This document shows, one piece after another, positions 49,601 to 60,303 of a stretch of 64,000 bases of DNA. The position numbers were made by a program, and so were the translations under genes. Numbering within the stretch: position 1 is the stretch's first letter; each line of letters begins with the position of its first letter. The notes under the pieces were generated by a model. The model was given only the letters and a program-made list of their open reading frames with translations. It had not been told where the DNA came from and did no database searches. Source of the stretch: Micromussa lordhowensis (lineage: Eukaryota; Cnidaria; Anthozoa; Scleractinia; Lobophylliidae); NCBI GenBank assembly GCA_964020085.1, contig OZ026603.1:4292314-4356313 (forward strand), written 5' to 3'.

Positions 49601-50277
49601 GTCCGAAAAAAATTGCATCCATTCACCCGTTCGACTTAACCGTTCGAAAAATATTGCATCCGTTCACCCGTTCGACTTTACCGTTCGAAAAAATTGCATC
49701 TGTTCACCCGTTCGACTTTACCGTTCGAAAAAATGTTGCATCCGTTCAGCCGTTCAACCGACGTTTCGAATGGCTTGTCTAGCCATTTGTTATCCGTTCG
49801 CTTGCCGTGCGTTCGGCCATTCGAACGGATAATGCCGTTTGTACATTCACCTAAAGGCAAAGCGTTGGTACTTGCAGTGCACTCACGAGAAACGAGAAAC
49901 TTCTCGAGAGAAACGAGACACGTCTCGAGAGAAACGAGACGCGTCTTGCGAGACAGTGGTAACTTACATTTGAGCGGTACTGTAGGCTTCAGATGCTGTC
50001 CTTTTCAGAAGTGTTTATCTTCCCTTGGGATAAATACTGCATTAATTTCAGTAGTGCAACTTTTTAGCGGAGCTCCTGTATGCCAAAGACATGCGAACAG
50101 AGGCCCATACCTTTATAGGAAAGAAAAGGAAACCCATGAATTGATTTTCTCATGGTTATCATGACTAGCGGTATTGCTCGTGGGAGTCACGCAAGATGGC
50201 TGCCATACTCCAGCTAGGTTGAAAGAGACATGCGCCCTTGGTTTATAGCGTCCTTCTTTGATATTGGGCATCCATGC

Positions 50278-50308
<31 letters not shown>

Positions 50309-53300
50309 ATCTGCTGACCAGTATCGTGGGCTCAAGTTTAGATTTCTTTGAGATCAAGCATTTTTTTAAAGTTGACCACTGATCAAGTGCTGGTTTTCAA
50401 TTGGATCATGGGATCATGTCAGGTTAACTTGTTGTAAACAGGGCTGGGTTGTTCAGAAGCCTAAGCCTAACCCTTAACCCTAACGTAACCCTACCCCGTA
50501 ACACTAACCTAGGATTTTAAAAGTTAACCAAAGTATAAATTTTTCTTGTACACATTTATGTTTTCATGTATGGCTTTTATTTTGTGTATTTTTAGGACCT
50601 TGAGATCATTCAAACTCAAAACAGAAGGCCAAACAACATAAACATAAAACCTCACCATAAGGTTACAAAACTCAAATCAAAGTTCTCATTTATCCTGGGT
50701 TAGCTTAATCAGGCTTTGAACAACCTGGCCCAGGAGCTCCACTTTTAGGCTTGGCTAAATCTATTTATTAATTCATCTGCATAGTCTGACAGGCAAAACC
50801 CATGTGGTTGTTATGACAAATGGTCATCCATAATTCCCAGAGATGTATTGAGCAACCGCGTACTGTAATGTATTTTTACCAACATGTGCTTTCTTTTGCA
50901 GACCTTTAATTTCTCTCCGTACACCCAGTCGCTAAAATCCACACCAACAGTCTTCTCTGCTCAAGACAAGTAAGATTTACGGTGTACTTATTTTATCTTT
51001 TTTTGGAATTGTTCATGTGTATTCACACAACCTTGAATTATCACCCCTGACTATACTTTGTTTCTTTTTTTAAGGTATACATTCAATCTCGAGGCACCAA
51101 CGTCTATCATTCAAAGGAGAGGAGACGATACATTAACATATCTCAACAAAGGTATCTAACAAGTTGTTTTATCGACTGTAGATCTGCTTCAAAGCTTACT
51201 GTTAGGTTAGTGGCCTGTTGGGTGTTATGTTGGACTTGTGGATCAACAGCTCCAGGTTCAGCTACAGACTGGGGTCACTGTGGTAATTGATATCCAATTC
51301 TGTGTACTTTGCTCTCTCCTTTTCAGGACAATTTTACGCTATAGGCTTTGAGGGTAATGTCGATCCTCCATCAGATGATGGTGAAATCCAAAGAGTGAAG
51401 GTATGACTGGTGATGCTGTTGAGCTAAAGAAAAATTGTGTCTTGCGTTGCAAAATCTTGCAGAGTTTTTCCTTGATATGCAATTTAACATTTCATTGCAG
51501 TCTTATGTACACTTGGTTTTTCGTGATGAGAAGGATCCCAGGACTGAATGCGAACACTGGCAATACTGGCACAGTCAGCAGCCAAATCCTCAACAACGTG
51601 CATTTGATATTGGTAAGTTAGATAATTTCAGTGTCAGCTTGGCCAATGGAAGGCTATTGTCTGAGCAGTGAGGTGAAACATAAAGCCCAAGATATTAAAT
51701 GTATCATACGGAAAGTTTCTGTTTTTGTTTGTTCCCAGAAAAATTCTATAAATTAGTGTGTCGTATGAAATCAAAATTAAAATGCAATTTTGTTGTTGCT
51801 AATAAATGATTTTAGACTTTGATACTTAAGATATTACTTTAGTTTTTATTGCCATGTACATTGTAGTATAATTGTTTCTTTTAAACAAACATGTACAAAT
51901 TTTAACTTATATTGATGAATAAACTACAGAATCATTGACTTGGCTTACTTTGGCTAATTATAAAATAAGAATGCTTGTGGGCAGTATGCAGCAACAACCA
52001 CAGGCGCCCCAAACTCAAAATACGTGGTGTATGCAACAGCTTGTGTAATAAAGAGAATTATGTGGAAAAATCACTGATTGAAAGTGTAAATAACTATCTC
52101 ATTTGAAATAAAGTTTTCCTACCTCAAATGTGTTGCGTACTTGTCTTTTGTGCCGATTTTAATATCATGACGCCGTTTAAAATGAAAAGAATGGAAAGGC
52201 AGACCACTCCATCGATTGCTGGGCAGACGTCACTCCACAAATTGCTCTCGCCTCAAAAGGAAAAGTCCCAAATTGCAATAAAACCAACAGTTCCATAAAG
52301 CCCAATAAATTTCACTCCACATATGTGTGCTTTGGTGGTTGAAAGACTTGTGAAGAACGAAAAATGTGGTTTAAAATTTGCCTCTTCGGCTTTCCTGAAA
52401 TGCTTTTGAGTAGGTCTGCACCAATGGCCGCTCACATGGTGGTTTTATCCTTAACCCTGATTGGTCCATTTGAATCCCAACACGACCCTCCACCAGAGGG
52501 AAACGTACATTTTGTCTAGTGTGACCCTTGATTCGTGACAAAATGTACGTTTCCCTCCGGTGGAGGGCCATGTTGTCAGCGCGTGATTTGTTGGTTTTAT
52601 TGCAATTCAGGATTTTGTTGGTTTTATTACGATTCGGACTTTTCCTTTTGAGGCGAGAGTGATTTGTGGAGTGACGTCTGGCCAGCGATCGATGGAGTGG
52701 TCTGCCTTTCCATTCTTTTAGGAAGAACAATGGTTTCGAATAACTTCACTAAACAGTGTCAGAATGGCTTTAAAATTGGCACAATCGGCAAGTATGCAAC
52801 ACATTTGAGGTAGGAAAACTTTATTTCAAATGAGATAGTTATTAACACAATTTTTTTTCAATCTGTGATTTTTCCATACAATTCTCTATATACACAAGCT
52901 GTCACATACACCACATATTTTGAGCTTGAGGCTCCTGTGCAACAAGTAATAACCTTGAACAACTGAGTTTATTAATCGACTGGTCTTGTTTGCTAGTGAG
53001 ACTTCGTCAGGATTAAACTACAAGATGCAAAGATGGAATTTATACTAAACGTTTTAGTACAAAGTACACTCCTACTATAGAGTGTGAACAACAAAACACC
53101 CTCAAGAAATACGTCCAGGATATGACTAAATTCCTGCACTAGAAAAAGGAGAATGAAAGCGTGGCTCATGGATTTAAAGTTAAATCCTTGCATTTTCTGT
53201 CAATTCAGATTATTTAAATGCCTGGCATTGGTGATTAAATAATAAAATATATTAACTAAATAATTGCTTTTAACCAATCAACTTGCTAATAATTAAATGT

Positions 53301-56300
53301 CTATTATTATTCATCAGTTTAAAATTAATATTATTGTTTATTCAATCATTCATTCATGTTCTTCAATTTTTATATAATTTATATTTTTAAATTATATCAT
53401 AATTTTATTTTTGATTTGTTCATTTCTTCAGATCGCAAATCTTGCCAAAACATTGAGGAGAATATAGATGAGATATCTTACAATGCTGCAGGGTTTACAT
53501 GGAGTCCTCACTTGAATGCCAAGATAGTGATCAGGATTAACTGTTTGAGTACTGATTTCTCCTCTCAGAAGGGAGTCAAGGTGGGTGATAAATGCATCCA
53601 GTGTTTTAACCTTTTGCCTCTTTGACTACAAGCAGTGTAGATAAAGAGGGGCTGCTTTCATTGTTTTAAGGGAAACACAGGGCAGGGCACCAGGCAAATT
53701 GACCGGCTGTGTTAGCCATGTTTGACCATGTAGAGGAAAGTTTTTCTTATAAAGAAGTTCAGTCCAAAACATTTTGCCTGCCTGTGAAAGCCAGTTGCCC
53801 TCCTGCTGACAACGTTAATGAAATCCCTGGAGATATAGAGCTCTGCAAATTCAAAGCATAAAATGCCACAGCGGTAAAAAAGTACTGTAAGTTACACTTT
53901 GTTGTAGTGATTGGGAATTGTACGTGTACTTATCTCTTTTGTGACTAGGTGTCACACAAGGTATCCATTGGGAGGTGTAAAGAGTTCTATATTTGAAATG
54001 TGAAATCAGTGATTATGGCACACAATTTACTTCTGGGAAAAGTTATTGTAAAATCAGCTTGGGATTTATTTTCAGGGTAGAAGGAGAGTTTGCCATGGGG
54101 AAAATGTGAAATCATGACGTCATCCACTTGCCTCTTTCAATTTTTTCTTTTCTTTTTTTTTAAGGTTGAGTCCCCTGCCCCCTCTTCCCTCTCCTCCCCC
54201 TCTTCCCCTGCCCCATCCTTTCCTCCTCTTCTCCCCTTGCCCTACCCCATCCTTAATATTAAGCAGGCATTACTTGATTAGCAAGTCTGTTTAAAATAAC
54301 TTGCTGTAGATGTACTGACCTGACGTAAGTTTTTCATTGAACTAAGAAAAGAGGCTGTTCTGCGCAATGTACATTATTATGATCCCAATGTCTTTGTAAT
54401 GGATGTTTTATAACTCTGATCATGGCTGATCTGTTGCAGGGAATTCCACTGCATCTTCAGATAGATACCTATGAAGATTTAACTAATGCTGATGCAGAAC
54501 CAGTGCACAGGTCCTTCTGTCAGATCAAAGTGTTCCGTGACAAAGTAAGTGAATCTTGGTTAAAACTTGATCTATGTACTCTGGCACCTGCAATAAAGCA
54601 GGTCATTTGGCAATTTTCTTCCTTCCTCTTTTTTATATTTCTCCTTTTAAGATATATGTATTTTCTTTTTCCAAGGGTGCAGAAAGAAAGAACAAAGATG
54701 AATCCAAGAGTGCAGAAAAAAGGATTCAGAAATGGGTGAAGCAGAATACATCATCTTGTGCTGGTCAGTTTTGTCCTTAATTTGTTTCATGCATATTTAT
54801 AAAGCAGTTGCTATGCTAAGGAAGTGCCAGAACAAATTTGAAATGTTTTTTTCATCAAAGAACTAAAACCCACAGTGAACAAACAGTGTGATTCAATTTG
54901 CGCTAAATTGTTTGTTTAGATCAGTTCTTTAAGCTTATCAGTATTGTTATTTTTCATTATTTTATTTTACATATTTTATTGCATTCTACAGTTTTAAGTA
55001 CTTTTACTGTTAGAAACATATTTATCCTAATTTTATCTATTTTTACTTTCAATTGAAAATGACCTAGGAGAGGTCGAAATGTTGTGACTTTTTATCATTA
55101 GTTTTTATTGAAAAAACTTGAAGTGCATTAAATTGTTCTGCATTTATCTAAATTTTGGAAATAATTTATTATAACTAGACATTTCAGCAAGAATCACTAA
55201 GAATCACTGTATGACAACATAGTTATTATTGTTGTTGGAGACAAAAGGTTTGTAACATTAAAAGAGAGTTGAAGACATTACACAAGTCTTCATCAGTAAA
55301 TGCTTCTGTTATTTTCAGATCCTAACATGGTTTCCCCTACAAGTCTCTTTCATCCTCCCAGCAAATACACACAGCTGCAAACGACCACTCCTTTAGGACC
55401 AAAGCCTGTTCTTTTTACTCCAAGTGTACATAGCACACATGTGAGTTGACTTCTACAATGGTTTTTTTTATGAAAGGTGCCAAATGTTTGTAAGAATAAT
55501 TTTCAGGAATTCAAGGCTATGGTCTAAGAAAACTTATGAGGAGCCCAAAGGTTCCTAGCCATGAAATTTTGGGTTCCTAGCACTTAAGTTTATATGAAGA
55601 AAAAAATTTTCTAGTCATCCAAAGGCAAAAGTTTGTTGCCGGTGGCACCCGAGCACTCCTAGAGCACAACCATGCAGAATTTGATATCACAAAGAATTGA
55701 TCAGTAAAGTGCTTTGCCAACTGAGATAATTTGGCATGTGACTCGGAAGATGATTTCCAGTTGGGTTGTTTCCAGAAGCACTGCTATTCAGGTCTGCTGT
55801 CACCTGGACAATCGCACTACTAAGATTAACAACTAGTACCATTAACTGTTGCCTAAGTGATATGTGGCAATGCAAATGAATATATGAATATATGATCATA
55901 TATTTGAACTGTGGGGAAAGATATGAAGCCATGATTGATCATCGCAGTTATACACACAACTTAAGCAGCTGTGAAATTAAAGCATGAAAAAAGAATACAT
56001 GAGACCTTAGAGAACCGTTAACTAATTAAGCAATGTGTAGGTCCAGAAAATATTGGTACCCACACCAAGGATGGTCATTAGAAATTTTGAGAAGGGGGGA
56101 GGGGGTGACAGGGTCTAAATTTTAAAAGGGAAAGTATAAAGCACAATAGCAATTCCAGGAGGGGAGGGGGGATACAAACCAAATAATCATTCTTTGTGTA
56201 GAGATGGATATTTTCTGGACCACACAATTTGTCTTCATGTGATCGATTGTTTAAAATTTTCCTACTTTTCCTTGCTGTGTTTTTTCCAATGTTTTTCTTT

Positions 56301-57869
56301 CTCTATGAAATTTTCAGGGTGCATCTTTTGAGGAGTCATCATTGCAGACCTTGTCTCTTTTGGCATCCATTAAGTAGGTCAACTGAAACTGTGGAGTAAT
56401 TGATTCTCTTCTGAAAAAAAAGTGAATAAAGTCATGCAATTTCTAGAGATTAATAGTTTGGTTTTCACATTGTAGGGATAGAGAAAATAAAAGAACTCTA
56501 CAGTCACATTTAGTCATGGCCAAGGTAAATACTTTTTTTTAATTCAATATGTGTTTTTTCTAGTTCTACCTCAAGTACTTTAAGGCCTGGATCAAAGACT
56601 TTTACTCGTCATTCAGGTCAAGTAACGGCCATAATAAATTCTACTTAACATTCCTGACCCAGGCCTTATTAAACCGCTTGAGACATTGTGTGTACAGGTT
56701 TTTTTCACATGATGTGGTTGCAAGTAGATTTTTGGGTTTTTAGGACAGTTATGTATTATTACTTAGTTTAGTGTCCAGCTAATTTCATAATATTTTATGG
56801 GTAGGACGAGCTTGCTGATTTAGAGGTTGTTCCTAGATTAAAAGTGCAAAAAATCCACAGACCTAACAGGCCAGGTTAGTAATTTCACATACGCTGTAGT
56901 TTTCTTACCATATTTTTTTTAAGAAAAGTGAATGTGATGTCAGAAAATTGCCTATTTCCTGCAAAGTGTAAAACCTCCAGTATGTATGATTGTGTTCATT
57001 TTCTTGTAGCTGTTACCATATATGTAAAGAAAGAGGAGGAAAAGGTGTATAATGCACTGATGCTTGACAGCTTAACAGTTGGAGATATGGTTGAGGCAGT
57101 GAGTGATTTTTCTTATTATTATCACAGGATATTGCATCATACGAACTGATTCTTTACACTGAAACCTTACCGTTTTATTTCAGGTTGCCAGTAAATATGG
57201 CATGCCCCCTGAAATGATAAAGAATGTGTACAAAAAGACTAAGAAAGGGTAAGGGATATACAAGTCATATGTTCTTCTACATCTGTGTATAAATCTTAAA
57301 GTGAGGAAACTTGAAACATCAACACTTGGCGTTTTTTATGCTTTTTCAAGGTGATTTATAATGAGGAATCTATAATATAAATAAAAATATAATTTGATGT
57401 TTTTACACTGTAATGTTATTTGAAGGCCTTCATTTTATAGTCACCAAAAATACTAAACGTTGGCAGGTGTTCATGGTTCAAGAATCCTTAACATACATGT
57501 AATAAATGAATTCATTTGTATCTTTGTTGTAAGTTTAAGAATTTGTTAGCCATTCTTGCCCATCACAAGGTTATACATGTATCAAGTGCTGTCAGCTGGA
57601 CAATAAAGGAATCAAATGGATAGATGGATTAACAAGAAAAATTCAAGGGAGCTGTGAAGTACCAAGATTTTGGATGCTTACAATGTAGCTATACTTGAAC
57701 AATTACCTTGATTTGTTTGTTATTGATAATAGACATCTTTCTTTGTTTCAGTATCCTTGTAAACATGGATGACCGCATGATTGAGCAGTTTGTTGATGAG
57801 GATGATTTTATCATTAACTTAGACTTCGACAATCAACTTGGACACTTTGAGTTAACTTTGCAGTACTGA
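36134..57869 (+). CDS. GRHL: Grainyhead-like transcription factor, complete, 21 coding exons
   Basis: Exons: 36134-36162, 36368-36655, 37933-38032, 41351-41406, 42160-42235, 45698-45735, 47250-47373, 50902-50969, 51075-51151, 51327-51400, 51501-51612, 53432-53580, 54440-54544, 54676-54763, 55319-55440, 56318-56373, 56476-56524, 56805-56874, 57010-57098, 57184-57248, 57752-57869. All junctions are GT-AG and in phase: 1953 nt, 650 residues. Residues 54-87 ([10 protein letters not shown]...[10 protein letters not shown]) match the GRHL N-terminal activation region. A Ser/Gly/Thr-rich linker follows. The Grh/CP2 DNA-binding domain spans about 238-461 (TYLNKGQFYAI at 281, [27 protein letters not shown]...GAERK at 433). 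Residues 561-650 form the ubiquitin-like dimerisation domain ([16 protein letters not shown]). GAERK and the LYDYY block favour Grainyhead over CP2. It is a nuclear regulator of epithelial genes (family knowledge). The start ATG has a GCCATGG context; Met19 is an alternative. Confidence 0.94.
36368..36655 (+). CDS. GRHL: GRHL exon 2, transactivation region
   Basis: Exon 1 contributes only nine codons and two bases, so this exon supplies most of the N-terminus. It contains the conserved WKAY...LLVNGED...[10 protein letters not shown] block and ends NQG in phase 2 at CAGGG before GTAAG. Exon 3 (37933) and a candidate alternative exon at 37522 both fit this phase. Confidence 0.9.
37522..37579 (+). 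CDS. GRHL: Candidate alternative terminal exon of GRHL
   Basis: A strong acceptor (TTGCTTTTCTTCAG) precedes bases that continue the exon 2 frame as [19 protein letters not shown] and then stop. No usable downstream donor gives a frame compatible with exon 3. If used, it would make a protein of about 124 residues with the activation region but no DNA-binding domain. No AATAAA was found close downstream, so it may also be an artefact. Confidence 0.3.
39333..39500. repeat. CCAGAAAATATCCATA family, copy 1
   Basis: Starts TTCCAGAAAATATCCATACC and continues with GGGGGAGGGGG and GGAATTCCAG motifs. It belongs with copies at 40695-40905, 47387-47605, 56041-56230, 57944-58125 and 60304-60505. Confidence 0.6.
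39955..40580 (-). repeat. AGCGGAGCTCC family element, inverted copy in GRHL intron 3
   Basis: In reverse complement it follows the order seen at 46405-47095 and 50065-50765: GGTTGTTCAAAGC at the end, TTTTGATTTGAGTTTTGTAAC, TTGACAGGTGTCAA-type core and a GGCGGCCAT block. It is diverged but collinear. Confidence 0.6.
40695..40905. repeat. CCAGAAAATATCCATA family, copy 2
   Basis: Carries GGGAGGGGAGG, TTGGAATTTC and the end GGTATGGATATTTTT. It is followed directly by a fragment of the GGATAACGCTATCC hairpin family. Confidence 0.5.
41540..41860 (+). repeat. Diverged tRNA-derived SINE copy in GRHL intron 4
   Basis: GTGGTGGCCTTATGGTTAGTGTG (A box) and GGGTTTGAGCCC (B box) are followed by TTGTGTTCTTGGGCAAAGCAC and GGAATGGCATCTCATC, collinear with the SINE at 30385-30689 but in plus orientation. 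There is no clear target duplication. Confidence 0.7.
43391..43463 (-). tRNA. tRNA-Thr(GGT)-like sequence, SINE-borne, probably a pseudogene
   Basis: A 73-base cloverleaf on the minus strand with acceptor arms GGCTTCA/TGAAGCC, D-arm GCTC...GAGC and B box GGTTCGAATCC. The anticodon loop CCGGTAT gives GGT but has C at position 33 instead of T, and the T-stem has one C-A mismatch. It sits inside a SINE, so it is probably not used in translation. Confidence 0.5.
43606..43678 (+). tRNA. tRNA-Thr(GGT)-like sequence, second SINE copy
   Basis: Same cloverleaf as the minus-strand copy 142 bp away, here with a perfect T-stem (ACGGG/CCCGT). It keeps the unusual C33 and an A-C mismatch closing the anticodon loop. 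Eukaryotes usually read Thr ACY codons with an AGT anticodon, which also argues for a SINE head. Confidence 0.5.
46405..47095 (+). repeat. AGCGGAGCTCC family element, copy in GRHL intron 6
   Basis: Begins AGCGGAGCTCCGGCGG and ends CCCAGGAGCTACGCTTTTAGGC, so the ends are short inverted repeats. It contains a (GAC)n run at 46537-46558, GCGCAACATGGCGGCC and CAATTGACACCTGTCAAAAC. It is collinear with 50065-50765. Confidence 0.75.
47387..47605. repeat. CCAGAAAATATCCATA family, copy 3
   Basis: From TCCCAGAAAATATCCGTACCC to GGGTATGTATGGCTCTTTTC, with a C-rich block and CCAGAAATTCCAGTTTAGCA. It starts 14 bases after the exon 7 donor. Confidence 0.65.
47830..49982. mobile_element. 2153-bp TA-flanked element with GTCTCGTTTCTCGCGAGAC subterminal repeats
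   Basis: The ends CA(C/G)TACCGC(C/T)CAAATGTAAG are inverted and extend into GTTACCAC, with TA outside both (47828-47829 and 49983-49984). Inside each end are tandem palindromic units GTCTCGTTTCTCGCGAGACGC, three to four at the left and diverged ones at the right. Further in lie CCGTTCGAACGGCTCTTGCC repeats (left) and CCGTTCGAAAAAATTGCATC repeats (right). Paired AAAATAATTATTTT palindromes mark both sides. There is no transposase. CAGT-type ends and TA resemble the element at 42579. It lies in GRHL intron 7. Confidence 0.75.
50065..50765 (+). repeat. AGCGGAGCTCC family element, second direct copy
   Basis: Collinear with 46405-47095 over about 690 bp: AGCGGAGCTCCTG, GACTAGCGGTATTGCTCGTGG, CAATTGACACCTGTCAAAAC and GAACAACCTGGCCCAGGAGC. 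It carries a degenerate run of TAACCCTAA-type motifs at 50463-50515. Confidence 0.75.
51991..52946. mobile_element. About 956-bp foldback element in GRHL intron 11
   Basis: Terminal inverted repeats of roughly 300 bp are visible, for example GAGATAGTTATT, AAATAAAGTTTTCCTACCTC, GGAAAGGCAGACCACTCCAT and CCTTTTGAGGCGAGAG in both senses. The centre contains a second hairpin at 52485-52569 (CCCTCCACCAGAGGGAAACG and inverse). No ORF of note. Confidence 0.8.
53655..53830 (-). repeat. GGGGTTTCATTAA MITE, copy 3, inverted
   Basis: The reverse complement matches 24062-24243: GATTTCATTAACGTT, GGAGGGCAACTGG, GGCAGGCAAAATG and CCGGTCAATTTGCCTGGTGCC. It begins 75 bases after GRHL exon 12. Confidence 0.65.
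54166..54256 (+). repeat. C/T-rich low-complexity tract
   Basis: About 90 bases of CCTCTTCCC-type polypyrimidine sequence in GRHL intron 12. It is a microsatellite-like region rather than a splice acceptor. Confidence 0.8.
56041..56230. repeat. CCAGAAAATATCCATA family, copy 4, both ends present
   Basis: The ends GTCCAGAAAATATTGGTACC and GGATATTTTCTGGACCAC form inverted repeats. The middle has two G-rich blocks around AATTTTAAAAGGGAAAGTA. Confidence 0.7.
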
Positions 57870-57943
57870 AAGATTTCTCATCCATAACAACTAGGTACCA
57901 CAGGTACCTAGGAAGCACCTATTTCCATTGCGTGGTTCCAGAA

Positions 57944-58125
57944 AATACCCATATATCCACCAAGGATGGTTATTTGATTTGTACCCCCCTCCCCCCTGGA
58001 ATTTCCAGTTTAGCTTCATACTTTCCCTTTAAAAATTTGGCTATTTAGACACCTCCCCCCCCCTACCCTGTTGGAATGTGCAGTTACCAACCATGGTGTG
58101 TGTATGGATATTTTCTGGTCCTGCA
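57944..58125. repeat. CCAGAAAATATCCATA family, copy 5
   Basis: Ends TTCCAGAAAATACCCATA and TATGGATATTTTCTGGTCC, with C-rich blocks inside. It begins 75 bases beyond the GRHL stop codon, so it lies within the probable 3' UTR. Confidence 0.7.
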
Positions 58126-58456
58126 CATTAATGTTAAAGTTACAGAACGCTCTTCAGAGTTTTATTTAAATGATTATAAAACTAGAAGTATTTGTTAACC
58201 GTGTTAGAAAGGTGTTGTATGAGAACTTACCTGTAGTTTATTATTTTGTTGCTATTCTAAATCTAGCCCTAGGATTTCAGGGTAATGGTCTTGTCGGGTC
58301 TTATGTCATTATTGAATCCGGGAAACAGCAGATCTGAAAAAGTGTTTCCTGTTGGTCAAGATTCATTTCATGTGAGTTTTTTTTTTGTTCCATTCTGTTT
58401 CTAACTTTAACTATGACTACAGCAAGTATAAGTAAATAATTTCAACTGCATTTTGG

Positions 58457-58462
58457 AATAAA
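58457..58462 (+). terminator. Candidate GRHL polyadenylation signal
   Basis: AATAAA about 590 bases after the stop codon, in an AT-rich context. Use of this site would place the MITE copy 57944-58125 in the mature 3' UTR. Chosen by sequence only. Confidence 0.35.
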
Positions 58463-58689
58463 TAAGCACCTGTGAACTTTCCATGAGTCTTTAAAAAATT
58501 AATAAGTGCTTATTTATTGGAAGTTGCACAATAACTTGTTAGTAATATACATGCAATTTAATTTCAGCTTTCTGCAATGTTTGGGAGTCACTAATTGACC
58601 TGCTCGCAGGCATGGTGAAATTTTTGCATGTATGTTATTATAGTATTATGACCCAAAAATTGTGGGTGTTTTCTATTCAGTTAAACATT

Positions 58690-58975
58690 CTGGTTTGATT
58701 TCCCAGAAATTTCCAGTGATACAGAACAGCATTTTCTGGAATTTCTGGAAAAGGGGACAACCGTGTAGGGTGTACCGAACTTTCCAGAAATTTTTAAGTG
58801 GGAATTTATGTTCCATTTGACTTTCCTCTCAGAATTTCCGAAATTTTTGTTTGAACCAGGTCTCTTTGGAAATTCAATAACTCCTGGAAACTTTCCCAGG
58901 AAATGTCTCAACCATTTGTCCCTATTTCAAAACTTTCAAACTTTTTGGTTAAATGGAAAGTGCCTATTGTTTCAC
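58690..58975. repeat. GGAAATTCTGG-rich dispersed repeat, copy B (inverted)
   Basis: Carries TTTTCTGGAATTTCTGG, GGGGACAACC and TTAAATGGAAAGTGCCTA, the inverse order of 24540-24950. Confidence 0.55.
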
Positions 58976-60303
58976 ATCACTTGATTGCCATCTTGTATCC
59001 ATCCCAAAGTGCAATGCAGAACATGTGGAATGTAGTCTGGGTTTGATACAGGGTGGTGGACAAGTCGTCGTTGATAGAGGGTAGAGCGCCACAATTCCAG
59101 GCAATCTGATTTTGTGTGGCCTTCACAGCAAAGAAAAAGTAAAAGAATTTTCAGTCTTTGCAAGTAAGAACATTCAAATATTCAGGAAGAGGTAATTTTA
59201 TATTCACTTTGAAACCGATACAGAGAACATCACTTCATTAAACCTACACCATGCCATGTTACATGTACTTGTAAATTTTGGTACTTTTTCATCAGATCAT
59301 AAAAAATTAATGTAACTGAAGTTATTGGTAGAAAATTGTTCTTACACCCTTTCACAATACAAAAATTGAACTCAAGTGACTTTTTCTGTAGTCAAATATA
59401 ATTATGGTACTCTTTGCATTCACTACTCAGCATAAAGAAACAGCAAAAATAACAACTCTGATATAAAGAGTGCATTTAAATATCTGCATCCGTGTTGTTT
59501 TCATGTAAATTGCTCAGTTACTCCTATGCTTAAAGACCCAGTTTTGGGCAGGATGTCTTGCGCACTGTGCAGCATTGGAAAGGAATAGAAACCTTGCTGT
59601 CATGTGAACCAGAACGATAACAGATGTGCGGAAATCATAATGGTCAATATTGGGTTTTGCTGATACAAATATCCATGGCATTGCATGTTAACCTACACAC
59701 AAACCGTAACACTAAGAAGATCCTTGTAACTAATTGGAGTTGCAGGGATTTTAATATATTTTAAAATACACACGGCATCAATTTTATTAATTGGTCAGTT
59801 AATAGAGTTTAATTTTTCTTGAATTAGGCAGCAAACGTTTGAAGCAGGCAAGCATTGGCCACCAGCTCTTATTGGAAAAAATGTATTACTATTATTATTA
59901 TTATTAATATTAATTAATTATTAACCTTAATTGTGGAATGTTTGTCTACCAGTATTTGCCATGTTACTTCACTTGAAAGCATAATAATTACTATAATTAT
60001 ATAAATACTCTAAATAAAGTTCAAAATAGTTATATAATGTAGAGAACAAGTTACTATACACAAGTGAAGTCCTTTTAAAGGAATGTTGTTGCAAATGTCG
60101 ACCTTTCACATACAGCAGTGAGCATTGATTGGTACCACAAATGCTGGTGGACTTCAAACTATTACTTTTAACAGGAAATAAGTAATCTACTCAGTTGCAA
60201 ACACTTGTACATGTGGCTTAGGTAGGCAACAGGAATTATTTCTTTTGTATGGCCAGAGTTTTCTGAGGGAATAAAGTAAAATTAACCATAGTTTATATGT
60301 GCT

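Noticed and set aside
49694..50164. 156-codon ORF at the right end of the 47830 element
   Set aside because: Made from CCGTTCGAA and CGAGAGAAACGAGAC tandem units, crossing the element boundary.
50463..50515. TAACCCTAA-like run as an interstitial telomere
   Set aside because: Only a few degenerate units inside a dispersed repeat, and the sister copy at 46405 lacks them. Too short for a telomere relic.
53655..53830. Extra GRHL exon after exon 12
   Set aside because: The sequence is an inverted copy of a dispersed MITE, and exon 12 joins exon 13 in phase without it.
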